Below are positions 1-8,565 of a stretch of 64,000 nucleotides of DNA, one piece after another (position 1 is the first letter of the stretch; each line of letters opens with the position of its first letter). Location: the NCBI GenBank assembly GCA_041159865.1, contig JBEAXK010000121.1, positions 1 to 64,000 on the forward strand. The letters are read 5' to 3'. This DNA comes from BJGN01 sp041159865. GTDB taxonomy: Bacteria; Bacteroidota; Bacteroidia; Chitinophagales; Saprospiraceae. The notes under the pieces were generated by a model that was not told the DNA's origin, did not search any database, and saw nothing but the letters and a program-made list of their open reading frames with translations. Both the position numbers and the translations under genes were made by a program.

Positions 1-276
1 GTACCAAGTACCAAGTACCAAGTACCATTCACCAATCACCAAGTACCAATCACTAATCACCAAGTACCAAGTACCAAGTACCAATCACCAAAAAAAGATC
101 CGAGAAACGGGTAACCGCCAGAGAACCACCGCCCACTAATCACCAAGTACCAATCACCAAGTACCAAGTACCAATCACCAATCACCAATCACCAAAAAAA
201 GATCCGAGAAACGGGTAACCGCCAGAGAACTACCGCCCACTAATCACCAAGTACCAATCACTAATCACCAATCACC
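1..276. repeat. Heptamer tandem array with two alternating words
   Basis: The whole stretch except two 48-bp cores is made of 7-bp units in perfect register. There are 25 complete units: 11 AAGTACC, 11 AATCACC and three one-base variants (ATTCACC once, AATCACT twice). They form blocks of 12, 8 and 5 units at 6-89, 138-193 and 242-276. A partial unit opens the window, so the array may extend to the left. It ends 3 bases before the korB stop codon and so lies in the 3' untranslated region of that operon. No coding potential is apparent, since a 7-bp period shifts frame at each unit. Function unknown. Confidence 0.9.
90..241. repeat. Two 48-bp cores repeated at a 104-bp period
   Basis: Core copies lie at 90-137 and 194-241 and differ at one base (C127 versus T231). 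Each begins with seven A residues and a GATCCGAG sequence, contains GGTAACC, and carries two ACCGCC words. Each core sits between heptamer blocks, so 48 bp of core plus eight heptamers (56 bp) gives the 104-bp period. On the minus strand, which is the sense of the korAB transcript, each core ends in a run of seven T residues, but I see no strong stem in front of it. Confidence 0.85.
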
Positions 277-279
277 TCT

Positions 280-1332
280 CTACCTCAATCCTGCATTAAT
301 ACTGGCCAAAGCACCATTACCTGGGCATAAATCCTCCTTTTTTAGAGTATTTAAAGGTCTGTCACAAGTATTTACCAGCTCATGAAGATCCATAGCACCC
401 TGATTTAAATATAACAGGCCGGTAATGATTTCATTCTTTTCTCTTGCATGATGAACAGCTTTCATAGCTGAAAAACGGTCTAATGGATCCCAGTCATTGT
501 CCAATTTATTAAAAGCTAATAGAGAGCCATCATGTAATTTTATGGCATGTTTTTCACCTGATTCGTAATTAGTCGTTATTTCCTCCATTTCTGGAACAAA
601 ATCAAACGTTCCAGTGGCTTCAAGGTGATCCCTCACAAAGTCATATGACTTGGTAGATCCCTTATTATTATTAAAAGTGACACAAGGTGAAATTACATTA
701 ATAAAGGCGAAACCGTTATGTGCCATCGCAGCTTTTATGAGGGGAATGAGTTGTTTTTTATCGCCAGAAAAGCTTTGTGCAACGAATGTTGCACCTAATT
801 CGATGGCAAGGCCACATAAATCAATGGCTTGAAACTGATTAACTATACCTGCTTTACTTATAGATCCATTGTCTGCTGTCGCTGAATCTTGTCCCTTAGT
901 TAAACCGTAACATCCATTGTTCATGACTATATAAATCATCTTCAGATTCCTACGTATAACATGAACAAATTGCCCCATTCCAATAGATGCGGTATCCCCA
1001 TCTCCAGAGACACCGAGATAAATGAGTTCCTTATTGGCCATATTTGCCCCTGTTGCAACAGATGGCATTCTGCCATGGACACTATTAAAACCATGTGAAT
1101 TACCTAGAAAATAAGTCGGTGTTTTTGATGAACATCCTATCCCTGATAGTTTAGCTAATTTATGAGGTTCAATATTCATTTCAAAAGCTGACTGTATGAT
1201 AGCAGCACTAATGGAATCGTGACCACAACCTGCGCATAAAGTGGATAAGGCACCTTCGTAATAAGAAAGGGTATAGCCTAATTTGTTTTTTGGTAAATCA
1301 GGATGTCTGAATTTAGGTTTAATAAAGGTCAT
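280..1332 (-). CDS. korB: 2-oxoacid:ferredoxin oxidoreductase, beta subunit
   Basis: Catalytic thiamine-diphosphate subunit of a cytoplasmic 2-oxoacid:ferredoxin oxidoreductase, most likely the 2-oxoglutarate enzyme. With KorA it decarboxylates a 2-oxoacid to the acyl-CoA and reduces ferredoxin. The 350-residue protein has CAGCGH at 33-38, the thiamine-diphosphate motif GDGD at 110-113 and the paired NN at 138-139, all typical of KorB. Its ATG overlaps the korA stop as ATGA (1329-1332), which indicates translational coupling. It is the last gene of a three-gene operon. The exact substrate (2-oxoglutarate versus pyruvate or branched 2-oxoacids) cannot be fixed from sequence alone. Confidence 0.92.
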   Translation of the reverse strand: MTFIKPKFRHPDLPKNKLGYTLSYYEGALSTLCAGCGHDSISAAIIQSAFEMNIEPHKLAKLSGIGCSSKTPTYFLGNSHGFNSVHGRMPSVATGANMANKELIYLGVSGDGDTASIGMGQFVHVIRRNLKMIYIVMNNGCYGLTKGQDSATADNGSISKAGIVNQFQAIDLCGLAIELGATFVAQSFSGDKKQLIPLIKAAMAHNGFAFINVISPCVTFNNNKGSTKSYDFVRDHLEATGTFDFVPEMEEITTNYESGEKHAIKLHDGSLLAFNKLDNDWDPLDRFSAMKAVHHAREKNEIITGLLYLNQGAMDLHELVNTCDRPLNTLKKEDLCPGNGALASINAGLR

Positions 1333-3155
1333 ACGGTGGTATATTTTTCAACTCTTTCTAAAGAATGAGTTATTTGATTAACAATATTTGATGCAGTTAT
1401 AGGTAATCCATCATAATTTAATATAGAAATAAGCCTATCAGCTGATATTCCTAGCTCAATCATGAGCAAACTTTTCATTTGAGCATCTCTATTTTGTTCA
1501 ATGACAAATATATATTTGTGTTGTTCCAGAAATGTGATGGCAATAGGATCAAAAGGGAATGCTTTTATACGAATTCCGTCCACTTGATGATTAGTCTCTT
1601 TCAAAATGTCCATCGCTTCTTCAGCAGAGTATTGAGAGGTGCCAAAAAATAACATGCCAAAATCAGATTCGTTTTTTTTCTGATATAAAGCTGACGTAGG
1701 CACATAATCGCGTGCTGTAACCCATTTTTTTACCAATCGATCCATATTTCTCTGGTATGCAGGACTATTTTCTGTATAAGCTGCATATTCATCACGGGAA
1801 GTTCCTCTGGTAAAGAAAGATCCTTTGGTTGGATGTGTTCCGGGGATAGTTCTATAGGTTATACCATCATTATCAACATCTAAGTATCTGCCAAATCGTT
1901 GAATTTCTTCTAAATCATCGTAGTCAAGTACTTTTCCCCTTTGATAATCCCTATTGTCATCCCAGGTAAAGGGTGCAGAAACGTGATCATTCATACCCAG
2001 ATCTAAATCGGTCATGATGATTACTGGAGTTTGTAATTGTTCGGATAAATCAAATGCCGTAGCTGTTAAATCAAAACATTCTTTAGGTGTTGAGGGAAAA
2101 AGTAATACATGTCTAGTATCTCCATGTGAAGCATAAGCAGCCTCTAAAATATCCGATTGTTGAGTTCTGGTAGGCATACCAGTAGAGGGTCCGGTCCTTT
2201 GAACGTCAATTAAAACTAAAGGTATTTCAGCAAAATAGGCAAGACCCAAAAATTCATTCATTAAGGATAATCCAGGTCCGCTAGTTGCGGTAAAAGCGCG
2301 AGATCCATTCCAGTTGGCGCCTATTACCATTCCAATCGCCGCCAGTTCGTCTTCAGCTTGTATAATGGCAACATTTCTTTTCCCAGTTTCTTTGTCTTCT
2401 CTGAATTCATCGGCATATTCCATAAATGCCTCTACAACTGAAGTTGATGGAGTGATTGGGTACCAGGCTGCAAAAGTTGCACCTCCATAAATAGCCCCTA
2501 ATCCACAGGCACTATTGCCATCTGTCATAATAGCATCCCCAAGTAAATTTCTACGTTCAACTTTTAAATTAAAAGAACCTTTAAAGTTTGTCTTTACAAA
2601 ATCTGCACCTAATTTTAATGCATTAATATTGGGCGCAATAAGCTTTTCTTTTCCTTTAAACTGATCAGCAAGTAAAGATTCAAAAACAGAAAAATCAAAT
2701 TCCATTAATTCTGCTAAAGCTCCAACATAGATAATGTTTTTAAACAAAAGTCTTAAACGGGCATCTGTATAGGTAGCATTACATATTTCCATCAAAGGGA
2801 TAGGAATAAAATGAATATCCTCGCGATGGAAGTGTTCTGGTAACTTTTTACTGCTATCATAAAGTAAATATCCACCAGGACTTACACTTTTAATATCAGC
2901 CTCCATGCTTTGAGCATTTACGGCTACCATTAAATCAATGCCATCTCTTCTGCCTAAATAACCTTTTTCACTAACTCTAACTTCATACCAGGTAGGTAAT
3001 CCTTGTATATTAGAGGGAAAAATATTTTTTGGGGTAACTGGCACACCCATTCTAAAAATGGCTTTACAAAAAAGTAAATTGGCACTTGCAGACCCTGTTC
3101 CATTCACATTAGCGAACCTTACAACAAAGTCATTTATTTTTAATTTTTCTGACAT
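1329..3155 (-). CDS. korA: 2-oxoacid:ferredoxin oxidoreductase, fused gamma-alpha subunit
   Basis: Partner of KorB. In this 608-residue form the gamma domain (about residues 1-190) is fused in front of the alpha domain, a common arrangement for KorA in aerobic bacteria and archaea. The alpha domain shows YPITPST at 232-238, then the QAEDE and TSGPG signatures of the pyruvate:ferredoxin oxidoreductase alpha family. It carries no iron-sulfur cluster of its own, so electrons probably leave through the KorB cluster and an external acceptor. It starts 9 bases after the upstream flavoprotein and overlaps korB by 4 bases. Cytoplasmic. Confidence 0.92.
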   Translation of the reverse strand: MSEKLKINDFVVRFANVNGTGSASANLLFCKAIFRMGVPVTPKNIFPSNIQGLPTWYEVRVSEKGYLGRRDGIDLMVAVNAQSMEADIKSVSPGGYLLYDSSKKLPEHFHREDIHFIPIPLMEICNATYTDARLRLLFKNIIYVGALAELMEFDFSVFESLLADQFKGKEKLIAPNINALKLGADFVKTNFKGSFNLKVERRNLLGDAIMTDGNSACGLGAIYGGATFAAWYPITPSTSVVEAFMEYADEFREDKETGKRNVAIIQAEDELAAIGMVIGANWNGSRAFTATSGPGLSLMNEFLGLAYFAEIPLVLIDVQRTGPSTGMPTRTQQSDILEAAYASHGDTRHVLLFPSTPKECFDLTATAFDLSEQLQTPVIIMTDLDLGMNDHVSAPFTWDDNRDYQRGKVLDYDDLEEIQRFGRYLDVDNDGITYRTIPGTHPTKGSFFTRGTSRDEYAAYTENSPAYQRNMDRLVKKWVTARDYVPTSALYQKKNESDFGMLFFGTSQYSAEEAMDILKETNHQVDGIRIKAFPFDPIAITFLEQHKYIFVIEQNRDAQMKSLLMIELGISADRLISILNYDGLPITASNIVNQITHSLERVEKYTTV

Positions 3156-3164
3156 AATCTGAAA

Positions 3165-4934
3165 TTATCCTGCTTTAGTCACTTTATAAAGAAATTTATG
3201 CATATCCCAGGCCGATGTGGGGCATCTTTCTGCACATAATCCACAGTGTAGACAAACATCCTCGTCTTTTACCATGACTCTTTTTGTTTTCAGTGGTGCA
3301 GAAACATAAAGATCCTGATCCTTATTTAGTGCAGGCATATTTAATAATTGTCTTAACTCGTCTTCTTCTGCATTTTCAGTAAAGGTGATGCAAGTTGTAG
3401 GACAAATATCTACACAAGCATCACATTCTATACATTTATCTTCGACAAACACCGTTTGAACATCACAATTTAGGCATCTTTCTGCTTCTTTACAGCCTTC
3501 ATGCTTCGTAAACCCTAATTCAACCTCTGTTTTTCGATTACTTAGGGTAATTTTTTTATCTGCCTGTGCAACGGTATATCTTAAATCATTTACGACAGCA
3601 CTTTCATAAGCCCATTCATGAAGTCCCATTTTTTGACTAACCAGATTTACAAAAGGGGAAGGTCTTTGAGTCAAAGGCAAATTTCTACAAAATAAATCCA
3701 TTGAAATAGCCGCCTGATGTCCGTGTGCAACTGCAGTTATCACATTTTTAGGGCCCCATGCTGCATCTCCACCGAAAAATACCTTTGGATGTGATGTTGC
3801 GTGGGTTAATGTATCTACTATTGGCATATCCCATTTATCAAAATCGATACCCGCATTTCTTTCAATCCATGGAAAGCTATTTTCTTGTCCGATGGCTATT
3901 AAAACATCATCTGCTTCTATAAATTCCAACGGTTCTCCAGTTGGAACTAATTTTCTTTTTCCATTTTCAAATATGGGGGTTACCTTTTCAAAATTCATGC
4001 CTTTTAATATCCCATTTTCCACTACAAATGAAACAGGTACGTGATTATCAATTATCGGAATATCTTCATGTATGGCATCCTCTTTTTCCCAAGGTGATGC
4101 TTTCATTTCACTATATGGACTTCTAACAACTACCTTTACAGATTCACCCCCTAGTCTTCTAGATGTCCTGCAGCAATCCATCGCAGTATTTCCACCGCCA
4201 AGGACAATCACCTTTTTTCCAATTTTGGTTGTATGTTCGAAGGCGACATTAGCTAACCAGTTAATACCAATATGAATATTTGCAGCACCTTCATTTCTTC
4301 CTGGTAAATCAGGTAAATCTCTTCCTTTAGGAGCCCCTGTACCTACAAAAATAGCATCATAATCTTTGGCAAGTAAGTCATTCATGCTACTTACAAAATG
4401 ATTAAAATGACTGTGGATACCTAAATCCAAAATATAGTTTACCTCTTCGTCTAAAACAGATTCAGGTAATCGGAAGGAAGGAATCTGACTTCTCATGAAA
4501 CCTCCACCTTTGAATTGTTCGTCAAATAAATGGATTTCATAGCCTAATGGAGCTAAATCTCTGGCTACAGTTAATGAGGCCGGTCCACCACCGACCAAAG
4601 CTATTTTTTTACCATTGGATGGAAATGGACCTTTGGGCATAAATGGTTTTACTTCCCCTTTATTGTCCGCTGCTACTCTTTTTAATCTGCAGATAGCTAC
4701 CGGTTCCTCCTCAATTCTTCCTCTTCGGCAAGCTGGTTCACAAGGTCGGTCACAGGTTCGGCCTAATACCCCGGGGAATACATTCGATTCCCAGTTTATC
4801 ATGTATGCTTCAGTGTATCTTTCTTGGGAAATAAGACGAATATACTCAGGTACTGGCGTGTGTGCCGGACAGGCATACTGGCAATCCACTACTTTGTGAA
4901 AATACTCTGGGTTTTTAATGTCAGTTGGTTGCAT
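3165..4934 (-). CDS. GltD-like FAD/NAD(P) oxidoreductase with C-terminal ferredoxin domains
   Basis: First gene of the kor operon; 589 residues. The N-terminus has the cysteine pattern of glutamate-synthase small subunits (C18, C22, then C61, C65 and C69), which binds iron-sulfur clusters. Next come an FAD-binding GGGPAS at 115-120 and a second nucleotide-binding GGGNTAMD near residue 245. The C-terminus carries two 4Fe-4S ferredoxin motifs of the form CxxCxxCxxxCP, near residues 500 and 561. By position it probably shuttles electrons between the KorAB ferredoxin site and NAD(P)H (inference). It is not a true glutamate synthase subunit, since no GltB is nearby and GltD lacks the C-terminal ferredoxin part. 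Confidence 0.85.
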   Translation of the reverse strand: MQPTDIKNPEYFHKVVDCQYACPAHTPVPEYIRLISQERYTEAYMINWESNVFPGVLGRTCDRPCEPACRRGRIEEEPVAICRLKRVAADNKGEVKPFMPKGPFPSNGKKIALVGGGPASLTVARDLAPLGYEIHLFDEQFKGGGFMRSQIPSFRLPESVLDEEVNYILDLGIHSHFNHFVSSMNDLLAKDYDAIFVGTGAPKGRDLPDLPGRNEGAANIHIGINWLANVAFEHTTKIGKKVIVLGGGNTAMDCCRTSRRLGGESVKVVVRSPYSEMKASPWEKEDAIHEDIPIIDNHVPVSFVVENGILKGMNFEKVTPIFENGKRKLVPTGEPLEFIEADDVLIAIGQENSFPWIERNAGIDFDKWDMPIVDTLTHATSHPKVFFGGDAAWGPKNVITAVAHGHQAAISMDLFCRNLPLTQRPSPFVNLVSQKMGLHEWAYESAVVNDLRYTVAQADKKITLSNRKTEVELGFTKHEGCKEAERCLNCDVQTVFVEDKCIECDACVDICPTTCITFTENAEEDELRQLLNMPALNKDQDLYVSAPLKTKRVMVKDEDVCLHCGLCAERCPTSAWDMHKFLYKVTKAG

Positions 4935-5054
4935 GAATAAGATTTAACAGGTGTTAATGTAAATTTAAGTTTTTTTACATTTTTGGCAATAAAAATCTTT
5001 ATAAATTACATATTTTAAAATTCGATTCTTAAAAATAAGTATAAACCATCTTAT

Positions 5055-6206
5055 TTAATAATTTTTTACACACCGAAATCCAGTATGTTCTGAACCCGTA
5101 TCTGGACTCGATTTCATTCTGGCTGCCACCCTATATCCAGCACAATAGGAATCATTGCAAAGAAATGAACCTCCACGCATGGTTTTTTGCGCTGTATTTG
5201 GAAAGGATGGATCGAAACTATTCGTTGGACCTGTAGGATTTTCAACCGTTTTATTTTCTAAATCACATGTATAAGCATACCAGTGATACCAATCGTTACA
5301 CCACTCCCAAACATTTCCACTCATATCAAATAAGCCATATTCGTTTGGTTTGAAAGAACCGGCAGGACTTGTTTTTATATAACCGTCATCACCTGTATTT
5401 TTATTTGGAAAAATACCTTGCCAATAATTTCCTTGTAATTTATCTTCTCCAGGTGCACCATTTCCCCATGCATATAATGCTTCTTCCCGTCCCCCACGGC
5501 CAGCATATTCCCATTCAGATTCTGTAGGTAATCTTTTTCCAGACCATTTGCAATAAGCCATGGCATCATACCAGCTAACATGAACTACCGGATGATCAGG
5601 TTTAAAATTACTTTGAGGTCCCTGAGGATGTTTCCAGTTTGCACCTGGAATAAAAGTCCACCATTCTGAAAAATGATGTTCTTGTGGCGCTACCTCCCTA
5701 AACACCAAAGAACCAGGTTTTAAGGACTCTGGGTCGGGCAGGGGAGTGCCAGGAGGCATTTGTTTCGCAATTTCATCAATATCAATGGGTCTTTCTGCAA
5801 TAGTAATCCATCCGGTTGCTTTTATAAATTTTTCAAATTCTCTATTTGTAACTTCATACCTATCCATATAAAAGGCTGGTAATTTTATTTTATTTAATGG
5901 ATATTCATCTTTCCTGGGTAAACTACCCTGAGTTTGATTTCTATCTTCAGGGTACTCTGTTGCACCTCTGGTGTATGTTCCCTCAGGAATTAGGACCATT
6001 CCTTCATTTTCTTCTGATCTATTTAGGTCAGGTTTTATTTTATTTATTTCTTCCATCCAAGATTTTTGAATGGCTTCATCTCCCGCAACTCCTTGATGAC
6101 ACATTGGTAAATCAGATGAGGTAAGATCTTTTTGGAGGGCTTCCTTACTTTCATTTTTACATTGTAAGTTGAAAAAACAAAGAATTACTAAAATGGTATT
6201 TTTCAT
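5055..6206 (-). CDS. Formylglycine-generating enzyme, predicted lipoprotein
   Basis: SUMF1-fold enzyme of 383 residues that should convert the active-site Cys of a type I sulfatase to formylglycine. The N-terminus is a lipoprotein signal with the lipidated Cys at residue 16, which places it outside the cytoplasm. The C-terminal RGGSFLC...C segment holds C350 and C355 with the same CX4C spacing as the copper-binding catalytic pair of known formylglycine-generating enzymes, followed by the closing GFRC. It lies 11 bases downstream of a sulfatase that carries the target motif CAPAR, so enzyme and substrate are probably co-transcribed. Export of the maturase implies periplasmic rather than cytoplasmic maturation. 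Confidence 0.88.
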   Translation of the reverse strand: MKNTILVILCFFNLQCKNESKEALQKDLTSSDLPMCHQGVAGDEAIQKSWMEEINKIKPDLNRSEENEGMVLIPEGTYTRGATEYPEDRNQTQGSLPRKDEYPLNKIKLPAFYMDRYEVTNREFEKFIKATGWITIAERPIDIDEIAKQMPPGTPLPDPESLKPGSLVFREVAPQEHHFSEWWTFIPGANWKHPQGPQSNFKPDHPVVHVSWYDAMAYCKWSGKRLPTESEWEYAGRGGREEALYAWGNGAPGEDKLQGNYWQGIFPNKNTGDDGYIKTSPAGSFKPNEYGLFDMSGNVWEWCNDWYHWYAYTCDLENKTVENPTGPTNSFDPSFPNTAQKTMRGGSFLCNDSYCAGYRVAARMKSSPDTGSEHTGFRCVKNY

Positions 6207-6217
6207 AATTTTGGATG

Positions 6218-7747
6218 TTAAGGGTTTAAAATATCCCCTAAACGGGCAATCCTGAATTTCTTGTTTTCAGCTGGGATATGTTGTGAAATAAGTATTTTAG
6301 ATAATTCAGCTACTTTTTCAGGATAGCGTTGGCTGAGGTCGGTTTCTTCATTTGGATCAGTAGATAAATTAAAAAGGACTGGAATACCATCTCCTTTATG
6401 CAATTGAACACGTACCATTTTCCAGTCTCCTTGCCTGATAGCCTGTTGTCCACCATACTCTGGAAATTCCCAATAGAGCCAAGGATGAGCTTTTTGTTTT
6501 CCTTTATCCAATAAAGTTGGTAAAAAGGAAAGACCATCTATATTTGCAGGGACTTTTGTGCCGGTTATTTCGCAAAAAGTTGGAATTATATCTGGAAAAT
6601 ATCCAATATAATCTGAAACGGCACCTGGTTTTATTTTGCCAGGCCAATGTGCAATGAAGGGTACTCTTATGCCTCCTTCATAAACTGAACCTTTTATTCG
6701 ATCCGTTTTTTCTGAAAATGGACCTGCAGAATTAAAAAAAGCTGCATTAACCCCTCCCGCATAGGTTGGACCATTGTCACTGGTAAAAATAATTAAAGTG
6801 TTTTCATATTGTCCTGATTTTTTTAAGGTTGATACCAATTCTCCTACCTGCTCATCGAGATATGAAATCATAGCTGCATAGGTGGCCTTTGGGTATTGAG
6901 CAGGAACGTATCCTTTATCTCCTAAATAGGGTTCTTCTTTACCAAACTTCTTATGGTAATAATCAATCCAGCGTTTTGGTGCCTGTAGTCCCGCATGAGG
7001 TATAGGAGATGCGTAGTAAAGGAAAAATGGTTTGTTTTTATGGGTTTCAATGAAGTTTACAGCTTCTTTTAACATGGATTCAGGAGCATATTCCAAACCT
7101 GTATATGGGGAATAATTTTCTTCTTTTGTTGAATCAATTCCTGATTTCCATTTTTGGGAAGCCAGAATTAATGGATTTCCCAGTGGAACTCGCTTTTCAT
7201 TTTTCCATAAAAAGGGTGGATAATAAGTATGTGCCCAACGTTGACAATTATATCCATAAAAAAAATCAAAACCTTGCCTTGTAGGCAATCCTTCGGTTTC
7301 TGGAGCACCTAATCCCCATTTTCCTATAGCAGCTGAAGAATATCCTTTTGTTTTCAGCATTTCAGGAAGGGTGTAAGTACTGTCAGGAATTGGAAATTGT
7401 CCTTCAAGCCTTGGATTTTCTAACATGGCGGATAAACTCCATACATCACCTCTTGCCCCCCATTCATCATTACCTCTGATAAATGAATGACCAGTATGTT
7501 TGCCAGTTAATAAAGTATATCTGGCTGGAGCACAAACGGGCGCCCCTGAATAAAATTGATTAAACTTTAATCCTTTCTTAGCTAAGGCATCAATATGAGG
7601 TGTTTCAATTTTTTCTTGTCCATAAACACCTAAATCTCCATATCCTAAATCATCAGCTAAAATGTAAATGATGTTTGGGGACTTCATTTTCTGAGCATGA
7701 ACCTCTTGTTGCAGAAGGATGCTTACAAAAATAAAAAAATATCTCAT
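6218..7747 (-). CDS. Secreted type I sulfatase (Cys type)
   Basis: Family S1 arylsulfatase of 509 residues with a signal peptide ending near residue 19. The metal-binding ADDLGYGD lies at 31-38 and the formylglycine site is C72 in CAPAR (72-76), followed by LLTGKHTG. Mid-protein the TSDNGP motif supplies further metal ligands. It should hydrolyse sulfate esters of a polysaccharide or glycan in the periplasm or outside the cell. The substrate is unknown. The FGE gene follows directly. The start codon overlaps one arm of a perfect 15-bp inverted repeat (7746-7798), so its translation may be structure-controlled. Confidence 0.92.
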   Translation of the reverse strand: MRYFFIFVSILLQQEVHAQKMKSPNIIYILADDLGYGDLGVYGQEKIETPHIDALAKKGLKFNQFYSGAPVCAPARYTLLTGKHTGHSFIRGNDEWGARGDVWSLSAMLENPRLEGQFPIPDSTYTLPEMLKTKGYSSAAIGKWGLGAPETEGLPTRQGFDFFYGYNCQRWAHTYYPPFLWKNEKRVPLGNPLILASQKWKSGIDSTKEENYSPYTGLEYAPESMLKEAVNFIETHKNKPFFLYYASPIPHAGLQAPKRWIDYYHKKFGKEEPYLGDKGYVPAQYPKATYAAMISYLDEQVGELVSTLKKSGQYENTLIIFTSDNGPTYAGGVNAAFFNSAGPFSEKTDRIKGSVYEGGIRVPFIAHWPGKIKPGAVSDYIGYFPDIIPTFCEITGTKVPANIDGLSFLPTLLDKGKQKAHPWLYWEFPEYGGQQAIRQGDWKMVRVQLHKGDGIPVLFNLSTDPNEETDLSQRYPEKVAELSKILISQHIPAENKKFRIARLGDILNP

Positions 7748-7798
7748 TCCTATTTTCGTTTAGGTTATTTAAACTGTAATGCTAACGAAAATAGGAAT
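7746..7798 (-). promoter_or_regulatory. 15-bp perfect inverted repeat overlapping the sulfatase start
   Basis: Arms at 7746-7760 and 7784-7798 are perfect reverse complements separated by 23 bases. On the minus strand the 3' arm ends inside the ATG of the sulfatase, so a folded transcript would bury the translation start. No T-run follows, so a plain intrinsic terminator for the upstream cytochrome gene is less likely. Role inferred. Confidence 0.5.
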
Positions 7799-7813
7799 TT
7801 AATATTGAAATTT

Positions 7814-8176
7814 TCAATTATTCGGTGCCCCGGCATTAATCCAACAGGTGAATTTTTCTAATTGTGCTGCTGTTAAACTGGTTGGTCCGTTGGAATTTCT
7901 TGGGGGCATTGATTTATTCATTATGACCTCTTTTTTAAAACTTCCATTGGTTGCTTCCTTTCCAAGTCCTGTATAATTTGTATAATCACCTAATCCAGTC
8001 CCGGATACATGACACGATTTAATAGCACATGTCTGTATAATAATAGGGGAGATGTCGGTTTTGAATGTTACCGTAGAACAAGGGTTTGTTGGGGTAACCT
8101 GTGGGTCATCAATGCCTTTATTACAAGATAAAAAGATGAATACTACTGATAATGTTAAAAACAAAGGACTTTTCAT
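7814..8176 (-). CDS. Small c-type cytochrome lipoprotein
   Basis: A 120-residue lipoprotein with a lipobox ending in C18. It has one haem-binding motif of the unusual CX4CH form (C50, C55, H56), with the candidate axial Met in MPPR near residue 91. This resembles the small cytochrome domain often found in planctomycete and Bacteroidota surface proteins. It may pass electrons in the periplasm or only hold a structural haem. It lies upstream of the sulfatase on the same strand, 66 bases away, with an inverted repeat between them, so co-transcription is uncertain. Confidence 0.75.
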   Translation of the reverse strand: MKSPLFLTLSVVFIFLSCNKGIDDPQVTPTNPCSTVTFKTDISPIIIQTCAIKSCHVSGTGLGDYTNYTGLGKEATNGSFKKEVIMNKSMPPRNSNGPTSLTAAQLEKFTCWINAGAPNN

Positions 8177-8272
8177 GGTTTAATTTTAGTATATTAACGA
8201 GGTAATTAAATGAGGGGTTGCCTTTAAAAGGATAGAATCAGCTAAAATGTACTCATAATTTCACCCTAAAAA

Positions 8273-8303
8273 TTGTGAAAATTATAAAATTATTGTATTT
8301 TTG
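8273..8303 (+). promoter_or_regulatory. Bacteroidota-type promoter for tRNA-Arg
   Basis: TTG at 8273-8275, a 20-base spacer, then TATTTTTG at 8296-8303. This is an exact match to the TTG / TAnnTTTG consensus of the Bacteroidota primary sigma factor, placed 11 bases before the tRNA. Confidence 0.8.
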
Positions 8304-8314
8304 CACCCTCAATT

Positions 8315-8388
8315 GGTTCCGTAGCTCAGCTGGATAGAGCAACTGACTTCTAATCCGTAGGTCACAGGTTCGAATCCTGTCGGAATCA
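8315..8388 (+). tRNA. tRNA-Arg (anticodon TCT)
   Basis: A full cloverleaf of 74 bases can be folded by hand. The acceptor stem is GGTTCCG with CGGAATC, the D arm is GCTC/GAGC, the anticodon loop is CTTCTAA with TCT at 34-36, and the T arm is ACAGG-TTCGAAT-CCTGT. CCA is not encoded. The anticodon stem has one mismatch (T29 against C41), which is unusual. A promoter lies just upstream and a terminator just downstream, so it is a single-gene unit. Confidence 0.95.
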
Positions 8389-8392
8389 CAAC

Positions 8393-8436
8393 ATAAAGCG
8401 CCTTGAAGATTTATATTTTTAAGGCGCTTTATATTT
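8393..8436 (+). terminator. Rho-independent terminator after tRNA-Arg
   Basis: A 12-bp perfect stem ATAAAGCGCCTT (8393-8404) with AAGGCGCTTTAT (8421-8432), then a T-rich tail. The rest of 8389-8565 shows no gene. Confidence 0.8.
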
Positions 8437-8565
8437 TAATCAATCATTGAAATACCTGACAATTATATTTCTTTAAAGGCAACGGGGTATTTCTATATAA
8501 CGAGTAAAAGTTTGGGGTTAATAAATCTGAAAATCCTTTCCTCTCTTAATAGATTTTAAAAATGC

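Noticed and set aside
1..276. CRISPR array
   Set aside because: Units are 7 bp with no unique spacers, and the two longer cores are separated by heptamers rather than by spacers.
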